This document shows, piece by piece, positions 34,807 to 43,754 of a stretch of 64,000 nucleotides of DNA (the stretch's first letter is position 1; each line of letters begins with the position of its first letter). Origin of the DNA: Chromatiales bacterium. Its GTDB lineage: Bacteria; Pseudomonadota; Gammaproteobacteria; Chromatiales; Chromatiaceae. Below the pieces are notes generated by a model. The model was not told the origin of the DNA, made no database searches, and was given only the letters and a program-made list of their open reading frames with translations. The stretch is taken from contig JANQLO010000032.1 in the NCBI GenBank assembly GCA_028280505.1, positions 1 through 64,000 of the forward strand, given 5' to 3'. A program made the translations under genes and the position numbers.

Positions 34807-35043
34807 TAGTGTCCTGTCCGGTTAATTCATTGCACCTCAGCGCACCGGTACGGGCCTCTGAGCCAGGCGCGCGTGCGCAACAACGCACAAAGCCCGTACC
34901 GGCGCGCCCGAAGGGAGCCGCCCAACTGCATCGATACGGCGTTGCGGTGCTTGGAAAGGGCCGGCCATTCCCTGCGCACCGCGCCTTGTCTCGGCCCATT
35001 TGGGCGACTCTGACGTTCAACGAATTAACCGGACAGGACACTA
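34807..35043. mobile_element. 237-bp MITE with perfect 22-bp terminal inverted repeats
   Basis: The ends 34807-34828 (TAGTGTCCTGTCCGGTTAAT...) and 35022-35043 are exact reverse complements over 22 bp. A TA begins the left end and ends the right end, which fits TA-target families such as IS630/Tc1. Inside, CCGGTACGGGC (34845-34855) pairs with GCCCGTACCGG (34892-34902), and GTGCG/CGCAC (34873-34888) nests within it. No transposase fits in 237 bp. It is therefore a non-autonomous element inserted between trmJ and cysE. Confidence 0.85.
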
Positions 35044-35110
35044 GTGTATGACTTGATAATTGAGTAAAATGGTCGGTCTTCGATCGGTTTGTTGCTGTCC
35101 CTAAAATTTC

Positions 35111-35911
35111 ATGTTCGACAAGATTCGCGAAGACGTCCGTGTCGTGTTCGATCGCGATCCGGCGGCGCGCAGTACTCTGGAGATCCTCACCGCTTATCCC
35201 GGCGTCCATGCGGTGATGTTTCATCGCATGGCGCATGCGCTATGGAAACTCGGTGCACGCTGGCTGGCGCGGGTGGTTTCACATATCGCCCGCTGGCTTA
35301 CAGGGATTGAAATTCATCCGGCGGCGGTTATCGGCCGGCGTTTTTTCATCGATCACGGTATGGGTGTGGTGATCGGCGAGACTGCGGTCATCGGCGACGA
35401 CTGCACGCTTTATCACGGCGTGACCCTGGGCGGTACCAGTTGGCAGAAGGGTAAGCGTCACCCGACTTTGGCGGATGACGTGGTCGTTGGGGCCGGCGCC
35501 AAGGTATTGGGCCCGATCGAGGTCGGGAGCGGTGCGCGCATTGGCTCGAATGCGGTAGTGGTGCGCGACGTACCGGAAAACAGCACCGTCGTCGGTGTGC
35601 CCGGACGCTTGATCGAACGCAAAGATCCGCCTCTGGATACCGAACATCGCGAGAAAATCGCAACCAAAATGGGCTTCGATGCCTACGGTGTAACCGCCGA
35701 TGCGCCCGATCCGGTAGCTCATGCGATCAACTGCATGCTCGATCATGTCCATGTGATGGAGACCAAGATGCAGCGCATGTGCGAAGCGCTGCGCGAGATG
35801 GGTTATGAAACCGGGGATGAGGAACTCCCGGAACTCGATTCCTGTGAGATCATCTCGACTGCCGAAGAACTGCGCAAAATGCAGCTCGAAGAGGGTGATC
35901 AGAAGACCTGA
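35111..35911 (+). CDS. cysE: Serine O-acetyltransferase
   Basis: The 266-residue enzyme has the left-handed beta-helix hexapeptide repeats ([40 protein letters not shown]) and catalytic His in [11 protein letters not shown]. The C-terminal tail is longer than in many relatives. It transfers acetyl from acetyl-CoA to serine, the first step of cysteine synthesis. Its place directly before iscR links sulfur supply to the cysteine desulfurase IscS. The upstream MITE may affect its promoter. Confidence 0.95.
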   Translation: MFDKIREDVRVVFDRDPAARSTLEILTAYPGVHAVMFHRMAHALWKLGARWLARVVSHIARWLTGIEIHPAAVIGRRFFIDHGMGVVIGETAVIGDDCTLYHGVTLGGTSWQKGKRHPTLADDVVVGAGAKVLGPIEVGSGARIGSNAVVVRDVPENSTVVGVPGRLIERKDPPLDTEHREKIATKMGFDAYGVTADAPDPVAHAINCMLDHVHVMETKMQRMCEALREMGYETGDEELPELDSCEIISTAEELRKMQLEEGDQKT

Positions 35912-35938
35912 ATACCGCGTGATTAACGGGTTTTGGAA

Positions 35939-35969
35939 TTCTTGACTAATTTACTCGACAATGTATAGT
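35939..35969 (+). promoter_or_regulatory. iscR promoter with overlapping type-1 IscR site
   Basis: TTGACT (35942-35947) and TATAGT (35964-35969) form a -35/-10 pair with a 16-nt spacer. The stretch TTGACTAATTTACTCGAC closely resembles the type-1 IscR box of E. coli iscR (TTGAC...TACTCG). [2Fe-2S]-IscR would bind here and repress its own operon. Confidence 0.7.
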
Positions 35970-36004
35970 TCGCCGCATCCATTAGCGTGCCGGAGTCTAG
36001 ACGA

Positions 36005-36499
36005 GTGAGACTGACTACAAAAGGTCGTTATGCGGTAACCGCAATGCTGGATCTGGCCCTTCACCACGGTGACGGCCCGATCACCCTGGCCGATATCGCC
36101 CAGCGCCAGGGGATTTCGCTTTCCTACTTGGAACAATTGTTTTCGCGTCTACGGAAACACGGTTTGGTTTCCAGTGTTCGGGGGCCAGGCGGGGGCTATA
36201 CGCTGGGGCGGGATTCAGACAGTATTTTTGTGGCTCAGGTTATCTCGGCAGTCGACGAGAACGTGGATACAACGCGTTGCGGTGGTGCCCACAACTGTCA
36301 AGACAACCAGCAATGCCTGACACACGATTTATGGCAGGATCTCAGTAATCGAATTTTCGACTATCTCAATCAGATCAGCCTCCGTGACCTGATGAGTCGG
36401 CGCGGTGTGCGCGAAGTCGCAGAGCGTCAGGAGGGCAACGGCGATCTCAGTGCATCGGTCTCGGTCGGCGATCTCAAGGCGGGGACGGCGCGTGCCTAG
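36005..36499 (+). CDS. iscR: Iron-sulfur cluster regulator IscR
   Basis: The 164-residue Rrf2-family regulator has an N-terminal winged helix ([50 protein letters not shown]) and the cluster-binding Cys triad C-x5-C-x5-C ([17 protein letters not shown]). GGAG at 35993-35996 supports the GTG start at 36005. It senses [2Fe-2S] status and controls the isc operon that follows. The gap to iscS is 39 nt. Confidence 0.96.
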   Translation: MRLTTKGRYAVTAMLDLALHHGDGPITLADIAQRQGISLSYLEQLFSRLRKHGLVSSVRGPGGGYTLGRDSDSIFVAQVISAVDENVDTTRCGGAHNCQDNQQCLTHDLWQDLSNRIFDYLNQISLRDLMSRRGVREVAERQEGNGDLSASVSVGDLKAGTARA

Positions 36500-36538
36500 T
36501 GGGCCATTGGCGCCGTTGTAAGGGGTTCGGAGCACTGC

Positions 36539-37753
36539 ATGAAGTTTCCCATCTATCTTGACTACTCGGCGACCACTCCGGTCGATCCCCGGGTGGCGGA
36601 AAAAATATGCGATTGTTTGACCCCGCAGGGGATTTTCGGTAACCCCGCGTCGCGTTCGCATGCGTTTGGTTGGCAGGCCGAAAAATTGGTCGATGAAGCC
36701 CGCGCCAATGTCGCGGCTTTGGTTGGCGCCGATCCGAAAGAGATTATTTGGACTTCCGGCGCGACCGAGTCGGACAATCTGGCGATCAAAGGCGCCGCCC
36801 ATTTTTATCAGCGTCAGGGTAAGCACCTGATTACGGTCAAGACCGAGCACAAGGCGGTCTTGGATACCTGCCGTCAGCTTGAGCGAGAGGGTTTCGAGGT
36901 CACCTATCTGGACGTGCGGCCCAATGGATTGGTCGATTTGGCGGCATTCGAGGCAGCGATTCGGCCTGACACCATTCTGGCCTCGGTTATGCATGTCAAT
37001 AACGAGATCGGGGTGATTCAGGATATTGCGTCGATCGGCGCGATATGTCGCGAGCGTAAGGTCATCTTTCATGTCGATGCGGCACAAAGTCCGGGCAAAG
37101 TGCCGATCGACCTGGCCGAACTGCCGGTCGATCTAATGAGTTTCAGCGCGCACAAAATTTATGGCCCCAAGGGCATCGGTGCGCTTTATGTGCAACGCAA
37201 ACCGCGCGTTCGACTCGAGGCACAGATGCATGGTGGTGGTCACGAAAGAGGATTACGTTCCGGTACCTTGGCTACTCATCAGATCGTTGGCATGGGAGAA
37301 GCCTTCCGAATTGCTGCAGAGGAAATGGCCACCGAGAACGAGCGTATTCTGAGTTTGCGCAACAGGCTGTTCGATGGTTTGAAGGATATGGAAGAAGTTT
37401 ACGTTAATGGTGATCTGGAAAACCGAATTGCCGGTAACCTGAACATCAGCTTCAATTTCGTTGAAGGTGAAAGCCTGATGATGGCGCTCAAGGATATGGC
37501 CGTGTCATCCGGTTCGGCCTGTACGTCCGCCAGTCTCGAGCCGAGCTATGTGTTACGGGCGCTTGGTCGCGACGATGAATTGGCGCACAGCTCGATCCGG
37601 TTCACGCTGGGTCGTTTTACGACCGAGGAAGAGATCGATCATGTGTTGTCACAGGTACGCTCACAGGTTGAAAGGCTGCGCGACCTGAGTCCGCTATGGG
37701 ATATGTACAAGGAGGGTATCGACCTTAAAAGTGTAGAATGGGTGGCGCATTGA
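36539..37753 (+). CDS. iscS: Cysteine desulfurase IscS
   Basis: The 404-residue PLP enzyme has [15 protein letters not shown], the PLP Lys in [18 protein letters not shown], and the active-site Cys in [21 protein letters not shown]. It supplies sulfur from cysteine to IscU and to tRNA thiolation. Length equals E. coli IscS (404 aa). The gene is followed not by iscU but by a 490-bp interval with an RRM gene. Confidence 0.97.
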   Translation: MKFPIYLDYSATTPVDPRVAEKICDCLTPQGIFGNPASRSHAFGWQAEKLVDEARANVAALVGADPKEIIWTSGATESDNLAIKGAAHFYQRQGKHLITVKTEHKAVLDTCRQLEREGFEVTYLDVRPNGLVDLAAFEAAIRPDTILASVMHVNNEIGVIQDIASIGAICRERKVIFHVDAAQSPGKVPIDLAELPVDLMSFSAHKIYGPKGIGALYVQRKPRVRLEAQMHGGGHERGLRSGTLATHQIVGMGEAFRIAAEEMATENERILSLRNRLFDGLKDMEEVYVNGDLENRIAGNLNISFNFVEGESLMMALKDMAVSSGSACTSASLEPSYVLRALGRDDELAHSSIRFTLGRFTTEEEIDHVLSQVRSQVERLRDLSPLWDMYKEGIDLKSVEWVAH

Positions 37754-37771
37754 GCGTAGCCTGAGGCGGTG

Positions 37772-37819
37772 AGCGCGGAACGCGCTTTCTACAAACAGTG
37801 AGTTTGCGGGTTTGCCCGC
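37772..37819 (+). other. Two small hairpins after iscS
   Basis: AGCGCG/CGCGCT (37772-37786, loop GAA) and GCGGG/CCCGC (37806-37819, loop TTTG) follow the iscS stop. They may process or attenuate the transcript before the RRM gene. Confidence 0.35.
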
Positions 37820-37896
37820 TGGTCCCCTGACGATTCGTGGTTCGGCTGTCGGCGGATTTTTTGGTTACGGACCACAAGGTTTGAGAGAATTCCTCG

Positions 37897-38166
37897 ATGA
37901 ACATATATGTAGGTAATCTGGCATACAGCGTGACGGATGACGATTTGCGCGAGGCCTTTGCGGCCTTCGGTGATGTATCGCGGGCCAGCGTCATCATGGA
38001 TCGGGACACCGGTCGGTCTAAAGGGTTTGGATTTGTCGAAATGCCAGATGACGCCCAAGCGGAGGCGGCGATCAAGGAGCTGAACGAAAAACCGCTGAGT
38101 GGTCGACCCGTTCGGGTCAACGAGGCACGGCCTCGGGAAGATCGTCCGCGTCGTCCGCGTTACTGA
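37897..38166 (+). CDS. Small RRM-family RNA-binding protein
   Basis: The 89-residue protein is one RRM: RNP2 NIYVGNLAYS and RNP1 KGFGFVEM, followed by a basic Arg/Pro tail (REDRPRRPRY). It resembles cold-induced cyanobacterial and proteobacterial RRM proteins that bind U-rich RNA. It is not part of the usual isc operon. A perfect 11-bp terminator follows 20 nt later, which suggests that the RRM gene was inserted or acts as its own unit. Confidence 0.93.
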   Translation: MNIYVGNLAYSVTDDDLREAFAAFGDVSRASVIMDRDTGRSKGFGFVEMPDDAQAEAAIKELNEKPLSGRPVRVNEARPREDRPRRPRY

Positions 38167-38185
38167 ACGACTGCGGCGGACGCGA

Positions 38186-38213
38186 CCACCCGACGGTTCG
38201 GTCCGTCGGGTGG
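38186..38213 (+). terminator. Strong hairpin after the RRM gene, inside the isc operon
   Basis: CCACCCGACGG (38186-38196) and its exact reverse complement (38203-38213) enclose a 6-nt loop, with TTT following. It is 20 nt after the RRM stop and 30 nt before iscU. Confidence 0.65.
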
Positions 38214-38242
38214 TTTGCCTATTTTGACAAGAGGAGTTGGTC

Positions 38243-38626
38243 ATGGCGTACAGCGATAAGGTCATCGATCATTATGAGAATCCGCGCAACGTCGGTGTAC
38301 TCGACAAAGAGTCGTCGAATGTCGGTACCGGTATGGTCGGCGCACCGGCTTGCGGCGATGTCATGCGCTTGCAGATTCAGGTGAATGCCAATGGCGTCAT
38401 CGAAGATGCCAAGTTCAAGACCTACGGTTGCGGTTCAGCGATTGCTTCGAGCTCCTTGTTGACCGAATGGGTCAAAGGTAAGACCTTGGAAGAGGCGCAG
38501 GCGATCAAGAACTCCGAGATTGCAGAGGAACTGGCCTTGCCGCCGGTCAAGGTTCACTGCTCGGTATTGGCCGAAGATGCAATCAAGGCCGCAATCGAAG
38601 ATCTGCAGTCCAAGCAGGGCGATTGA
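38243..38626 (+). CDS. iscU: Iron-sulfur scaffold protein IscU
   Basis: The 127-residue scaffold has the three cluster Cys in GAPACGDVM, TYGCGSAIASSS and VKVHCSVLAED, and the chaperone-binding LPPVKVH motif recognised by HscA. Fe-S clusters are assembled here and passed on. Length equals E. coli IscU (128 aa). ATG 38243 is used because GAGGAG lies ten nt upstream. Confidence 0.97.
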   Translation: MAYSDKVIDHYENPRNVGVLDKESSNVGTGMVGAPACGDVMRLQIQVNANGVIEDAKFKTYGCGSAIASSSLLTEWVKGKTLEEAQAIKNSEIAEELALPPVKVHCSVLAEDAIKAAIEDLQSKQGD

Positions 38627-38650
38627 GCGTCGCGGGTTTCGCGAGTAACG

Positions 38651-38974
38651 ATGGCGATTACACTGACAGAGGCCGCGGCGTCCCGCGTGCGAAATTTCCT
38701 TGAGAGTCGTGGACAGGGTGTCGGTGTTCGGCTGGGTGTTAAGACCTCCGGTTGTTCCGGTTTGGCCTATGTGCTTGAGTTTGTTGACGAACTGGAAGAC
38801 GACGATGAAGTTTTCGAGAATCGTGGCGTCAAGGTGATCATTGACCGCAAGAGCTTGGCGTACCTCGACGGAACCGAACTGGACTACGGGAAAGAAGGTT
38901 TGAACGAGGGATTCAAGTTCAACAACCCTAACGTCAAGGACGAGTGCGGCTGCGGCGAAAGTTTCAAGGTCTGA
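38651..38974 (+). CDS. iscA: A-type Fe-S carrier IscA
   Basis: The 107-residue protein has the three Cys of the A-type family: [14 protein letters not shown] and [11 protein letters not shown]. It carries Fe-S clusters to targets. It lies 24 nt after iscU, the normal isc order. Confidence 0.96.
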   Translation: MAITLTEAAASRVRNFLESRGQGVGVRLGVKTSGCSGLAYVLEFVDELEDDDEVFENRGVKVIIDRKSLAYLDGTELDYGKEGLNEGFKFNNPNVKDECGCGESFKV

Positions 38975-39176
38975 TGACAGGCAGGTCTTGACGCAATAAG
39001 TGGATGCGAAGGTGTCGTTTGGCGACACCGGACATGCGGGCATGCAACGTTTTTAACATGGTGCTGCGGTTGTTCGCGGGGGTACTGCTCGGTATCTGTT
39101 ACGCGAAAAATGCGGGCTATTTTCCTCACTGGCTTGGGCTTGTATCGCGGTCGTGCGCCGGTGATTGAATGTTCTA

Positions 39177-39722
39177 ATGGTCGATTTTTCCCAAAATCAC
39201 TTCGAATTGTTCGGTATGCCGATCAGTTTCACGTTGGATGCCGACAGTCTTGCCGCGCGTTATCGTGCGCTACAAAAAATCGTGCACCCGGATCGTTATG
39301 CCGCATCGGGCGAACAAAGCCGGCGGCTTTCCTTACAACACGCGACTTTGGTCAATGAGGCGTATCACACACTGAAGGATCCGCTGTGTCGTGCTCAGTA
39401 TTTACTGGCGCTCAAGACCGGTGAGTCTTCGGGTGGGCAAGCGACGTTGAGCGACCCCGAGTTTTTGATGCGTCAGATGGATCTACGCGAGACGCTGGCG
39501 GAGATACCCGATGCCGATAATGTGCAAGAGAAGCTCGTTACGCTGATGCAAGAGATCGAAAAACTGATCAAGGCTGAGATTGCCTGCCTGGCGATACAGT
39601 TCGAAGAATCGACGCCGGAGCAGTTGCTTGCCGCTGCACAATCGGTGCAGAAGATGCAGTTTTTGAACAAGCTGAGGAACGAGGCCGAGACAATCGAGGA
39701 CGACCTCGAAAAGGATTATTGA
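39177..39722 (+). CDS. hscB: Co-chaperone HscB
   Basis: The 181-residue protein has an N-terminal J domain with the HPD motif (KIVHPDRYA) and a C-terminal three-helix bundle that binds IscU. It stimulates HscA ATPase. Start ATG 39177 ([15 protein letters not shown]). Its stop overlaps the hscA start by one base (TGATG). The 200-nt gap before it carries no gene I can support. Confidence 0.95.
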   Translation: MVDFSQNHFELFGMPISFTLDADSLAARYRALQKIVHPDRYAASGEQSRRLSLQHATLVNEAYHTLKDPLCRAQYLLALKTGESSGGQATLSDPEFLMRQMDLRETLAEIPDADNVQEKLVTLMQEIEKLIKAEIACLAIQFEESTPEQLLAAAQSVQKMQFLNKLRNEAETIEDDLEKDY

Positions 39723-41620
39723 TGGCGTTGTTACAGATCGCAGAGCCTGGCCAGTCGGCCGCACCGCACCAGCATCGTCTGGCTGCCGGTATCGATCTCG
39801 GCACGACCAATTCACTGGTAGCCACGGTACGCAGCACGCAGGCCGAGACACTGCCGGATATGGAAGGGCGGCACATCCTGCCGTCAGTGGTGCGCTACTC
39901 ATCGGATAATGTGGAAGTCGGCGAGGCCGCGCGCCTTGCCGCGCCGAGTGATCCGCTGAATACCATATCGTCGGCCAAGCGCTTGATCGGTCGTGCGATA
40001 GGTGATCTCAAGTCGATTGGTGACGAGCTTCCCTACGAGTTCATCAGTGCCGACAGTGCGGTGCCACGGATCCGTACCGTTGCCGGGGACGTGACACCGA
40101 TCGAGGTGTCCGCCGAAATACTGAAAGTATTGGGCCAACGGGCCGTCGATTCGCTCGGAGGGGAGTTGAGCGGTGTCGTGATTACGGTACCGGCCTACTT
40201 CGACGATGCGCAACGCCAGGCCACAAAAGATGCAGCGCGACTCGCCGGCTTGCATGTCTTTCGTCTATTGAACGAGCCTACCGCGGCCGCGGTCGCCTAT
40301 GGGCTTGATCGCGGCGCCGATGGCGTCCATGCGATTTATGATCTCGGTGGTGGAACCTTCGATGTATCCATTTTGCGTCTGAATAAGGGCGTATTCGAGG
40401 TCATGGCCACCGGCGGTGATTCGTCGCTCGGCGGTGACGACTTTGACGATGCGGTAGCCGCCTGGCTGTTGGAACAAGCCGGGTTATCCGCGGACGTCGA
40501 CCGCGGAACCTTACGCCATGTGCTTGACCGGGCCCGCGCCGCCAAAGAGGCATTAGCCGGTTCGGAAACGGTAGAGGTCGAAATCGATTTGCCTCAGGGG
40601 GGTAGTTGGCATGGCAGCTTGAGCCGTGAGCAACTCGATTCCCTTATTGATTTACTGATCCGCAAAACCATCAATACCTGCCGTCGGGTATTGCGTGATG
40701 CCGGTGTGAGTGCCGATGAGATCGAGGATGTGGTGATGGTTGGCGGCTCGACCCGCAACCTGCGGGTACGTGAAAAGGTGGCCGAGTTGTTCGGGCGTGA
40801 GCCTTTGGTTGATATAGACCCGGATCGAGTCGTCGCGATAGGGGCGGCTATCCAGGCCGATGTGCTTGCCGGCAACAAGCCCGGTGACGAAATGTTATTG
40901 CTCGACGTCAATCCGCTATCGTTGGGGGTAGAGACCATGGGCGGCTTGACCGAAAAAATCATTCCACGCAATACAACGATCCCGGTCGCGCGTGCCCAAG
41001 AGTTCACCACGTTCAAGGATGGCCAAAGTGCGATGGCGATCCATGTCGTGCAAGGCGAGCGTGAGCTGGTTGCCGATTGTCGCTCACTGGCCCGTTTTGA
41101 GTTGCGCGGTATTCCGCCGATGGTCGCCGGTGCGGCACGCATTCGGGTGACTTTCGCGGTCGATGCCGATGGTCTGCTGCAGGTGGAGGCGCGTGAACAG
41201 ACCTCGGGCGTATCCGCTTCGGTCGAGGTGAAACCATCCTACGGTCTGACCGATGACGAGGTGATGGATATGCTGCAGGCCTCGATCGATCATGCCCAGG
41301 GCGATATGGTGGCACGCCGCCTAGTCGAGGAGACGGTTGAGGCACGGCGTGTGATCGAGGCCTTGACGGCCGCGTTGGCGACCGACGGCGATGAACTGTT
41401 GAGTACGGAAGAACGTAAAGTCGTCGATGACGCACTCGGTAATCTGGCAGCCATCGCCGATCAGTCGAAGGACCCGAAGATTGTCGAGGCGGCAATAAAG
41501 CAGTTGGAAAAGGACTGCGAGTTTTATGTAGAACGGCGCATGAACAGCGGTATTCGCAAGGCCATGGCGGGCCATCGGGTCGATGAATTTGCGTCGCAAG
41601 AGGATCCCGAGGCCAAGTAA
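39722..41620 (+). CDS. hscA: Hsp70-type chaperone HscA
   Basis: The 632-residue chaperone has the Hsp70 ATPase motifs [30 protein letters not shown] and [17 protein letters not shown], then a substrate domain ([18 protein letters not shown]). It releases clusters from IscU with HscB. Length is like E. coli HscA (616 aa). Translation is coupled to hscB. Confidence 0.96.
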   Translation: MALLQIAEPGQSAAPHQHRLAAGIDLGTTNSLVATVRSTQAETLPDMEGRHILPSVVRYSSDNVEVGEAARLAAPSDPLNTISSAKRLIGRAIGDLKSIGDELPYEFISADSAVPRIRTVAGDVTPIEVSAEILKVLGQRAVDSLGGELSGVVITVPAYFDDAQRQATKDAARLAGLHVFRLLNEPTAAAVAYGLDRGADGVHAIYDLGGGTFDVSILRLNKGVFEVMATGGDSSLGGDDFDDAVAAWLLEQAGLSADVDRGTLRHVLDRARAAKEALAGSETVEVEIDLPQGGSWHGSLSREQLDSLIDLLIRKTINTCRRVLRDAGVSADEIEDVVMVGGSTRNLRVREKVAELFGREPLVDIDPDRVVAIGAAIQADVLAGNKPGDEMLLLDVNPLSLGVETMGGLTEKIIPRNTTIPVARAQEFTTFKDGQSAMAIHVVQGERELVADCRSLARFELRGIPPMVAGAARIRVTFAVDADGLLQVEAREQTSGVSASVEVKPSYGLTDDEVMDMLQASIDHAQGDMVARRLVEETVEARRVIEALTAALATDGDELLSTEERKVVDDALGNLAAIADQSKDPKIVEAAIKQLEKDCEFYVERRMNSGIRKAMAGHRVDEFASQEDPEAK

Positions 41621-41623
41621 GCC

Positions 41624-41962
41624 ATGCCCCAGATCATTATTTTACCGAATGAAGACATGTGTCCGGAAGGTGCGGCGTTCGATGTCGAGCCGGGCCAGAC
41701 CATCTGTGATGCGGCGTTGGCCAACGACATCGAGATCGAACATGCTTGCGAGAAGTCCTGCGCCTGCACCACCTGTCACGTCATCGTTCGAGAGGGTTTC
41801 GATTCACTCAATGAATCGTCCGAGGAAGAGGACGACCTGCTCGACAAGGCTTGGGGTCTCGAACCCGAATCCAGGCTGAGTTGCCAGGCGATCGTCGGTG
41901 ATGAAGATCTGGTGATCGAGATTCCGAAATACACGATCAATCACGCCAAAGAGAATCACTGA
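41624..41962 (+). CDS. fdx: ISC [2Fe-2S] ferredoxin
   Basis: The 112-residue ferredoxin has the adrenodoxin-type Cys pattern C-x5-C-x2-C (HACEKSCACTTCHVIV) and a distal Cys (RLSCQAIV). It donates electrons for cluster assembly. It starts 3 nt after hscA. Confidence 0.96.
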   Translation: MPQIIILPNEDMCPEGAAFDVEPGQTICDAALANDIEIEHACEKSCACTTCHVIVREGFDSLNESSEEEDDLLDKAWGLEPESRLSCQAIVGDEDLVIEIPKYTINHAKENH

Positions 41963-41988
41963 GCCGGTTACCGGCAGGGGAGTTGCCA

Positions 41989-42189
41989 ATGGGTCTGAGA
42001 TGGACCGATGTGCAGGATATCGCGATCGAGCTCGACGAGGTTCATCCCGATGTCGATCCGATGCGGCTCAATTTCGTCGACCTGATGAATTGGGTCATGG
42101 CGTTGCCGGATTTCGACGATGACAAAGCGCATTGTGGCGAAAAGATCCTCGAAGCGATTCAGGCGGCATGGATCGACGAGCGCAGTTGA
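41989..42189 (+). CDS. iscX: Fe-S assembly protein IscX
   Basis: The 66-residue protein has LRWTDVQDIAIELDEVHPDVDP, RLNFVDLMNWVMALPDF and the acidic C-terminus, as in E. coli IscX/YfhJ (66 aa). It binds IscS and iron and tunes assembly. GGGGAG at 41977-41982 supports ATG 41989. It ends the isc operon. Confidence 0.96.
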   Translation: MGLRWTDVQDIAIELDEVHPDVDPMRLNFVDLMNWVMALPDFDDDKAHCGEKILEAIQAAWIDERS

Positions 42190-42449
42190 CCGCCCTGCGG
42201 TACCCGAGGCGTTAGGGATCGTTCGCTCGACGTAGTAAACTTGCCGCTCATGGCAGGATGTTGAAGCCGATAGGGTCGTTTTTCTGAATGTCTTTATGAC
42301 GCCTCCAGGCGCGGTGTAGTGTTGCGCCGATCGGATATGGCGGGCAGGAAGCCTGAACTCGGCGTGATGATTGATGCACGAACAGGCCCTAGTATTACGC
42401 CATCGCTTCCAGGTGTCGTACCCGAGTCATTGATATCGCCGGAGAGAGC

Positions 42450-43694
42450 ATGTCCCTGATCAAACCCTTTCGCGGCCTGCGCCCCGCCGCCGGCCGAGCT
42501 GATGATGTGGTGGCGCCGCCCTACGACGTTGTGGATCGTGCCGAGGCCAAGGCCTTGGTGGAGGGTCGGCCATGGAGTTTTTTACATGTTTCGCGTCCCG
42601 AGATCGATTTGGCCGATACGGTCGATCCGTATGACTCGAGCGTCTACGCCAAAGGCCGTGAGAACCTCGATCGCATGATTGCCGAGGGCGTGTTGGCCCG
42701 GGATACGGATCAGCATTATTACGCCTATCGTTTGACCATGGGTTCGCACAGACAAACCGGTCTGGTTGCCGGTGCGTCGGTCGAGGCCTATGACCAGGGA
42801 CGGATCAAAAAACATGAATTCACGCGCCCGGTGAAGGAAGACGACCGGGTGCGCCAGATCGATACGCTCAATGCCCAGACCGGGCCGGTTTTTCTGGTCT
42901 ATGTGGCGAATCCGGAGGTCGACGGCATGCTGAGTAAAGTGACGGCGAAGCCGCCGGAGGTGGATGTCACGGCGTCACGTGATGGCGTCCGTCATGAACT
43001 GTGGAAAATTGACGACCCGGAACAATTAGCTGCATTGACGGCGGCATTCGATGCCATGAATGCGATCTATGTTGCCGACGGGCATCATCGTTCTGCTGCC
43101 GGCTCCAGGGTGGGTAATGCTCGGCGCGAAGCCAATCCCGCGCATCGTGGTGATGAGGGCTACGGCTATTTCCTGAGCGTGATTTTTCCGCACGATCAAA
43201 TGCAGATCCTCGATTACAACCGCGTCGTACGTGATCTCAATGGCCATGACAGGGACAGTTTTCTGGCGTCGATCGGCGAGGCTTTCGATCTGGCGATCAG
43301 CAATGATCCCGTGAAGCCCACTCGGAGTGGCGAATTCGGCATGTACCTGGACGGCCAATGGTATTGCCTCAATATTCATGACGATCGCATCCCGCAGGAT
43401 GATCCGGTGGCGCGATTGGACGTCAGTCTGCTTCAGGCCAACCTCATCGAGCCTTTGCTCGATGTCAGCGATCCTCGGCGTGATGACCGAATCGATTTCG
43501 TCGGTGGGATTCGTGGGTTGGAGGGTCTGGAAAAACGGGTCGATAGCGGTGACTGGTCGGTGGCCTTTGCGCTATACCCGACCAGCATGCAGGCGTTGAT
43601 GGCGGTTGCCGATGCCGGCGAGGTCATGCCGCCGAAATCCACTTGGTTCGAACCCAAACTGGCCGACGGCTTGATCAGCCACGTGCTGGATTGA
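42450..43694 (+). CDS. DUF1015 family protein
   Basis: The 414-residue cytoplasmic protein begins SLIKPFRGLRPAAGRADDVVAPPYDVVD and has AIYVADGHHRSAAGSRV and FVGGIRGLEGLEKRV, the DUF1015 signature. The DGHHR stretch suggests a metal or phosphate site. The family is widespread but uncharacterised. It follows the isc operon by 260 bp and precedes relA by 60 bp. A preceding 'GGAGAG' RBS supports ATG 42450. Confidence 0.92.
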   Translation: MSLIKPFRGLRPAAGRADDVVAPPYDVVDRAEAKALVEGRPWSFLHVSRPEIDLADTVDPYDSSVYAKGRENLDRMIAEGVLARDTDQHYYAYRLTMGSHRQTGLVAGASVEAYDQGRIKKHEFTRPVKEDDRVRQIDTLNAQTGPVFLVYVANPEVDGMLSKVTAKPPEVDVTASRDGVRHELWKIDDPEQLAALTAAFDAMNAIYVADGHHRSAAGSRVGNARREANPAHRGDEGYGYFLSVIFPHDQMQILDYNRVVRDLNGHDRDSFLASIGEAFDLAISNDPVKPTRSGEFGMYLDGQWYCLNIHDDRIPQDDPVARLDVSLLQANLIEPLLDVSDPRRDDRIDFVGGIRGLEGLEKRVDSGDWSVAFALYPTSMQALMAVADAGEVMPPKSTWFEPKLADGLISHVLD

Positions 43695-43754
43695 CGGTCG
43701 CGAGTTTTATGGTGTCTATTAGTCAAGACAACGACGGGGCGACCGTCTAGCGCG

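Noticed and set aside
34727..35236. 169-residue minus-strand ORF across the MITE
   Set aside because: It spans both MITE ends and parts of trmJ and cysE on the opposite strand; composition is not protein-like.
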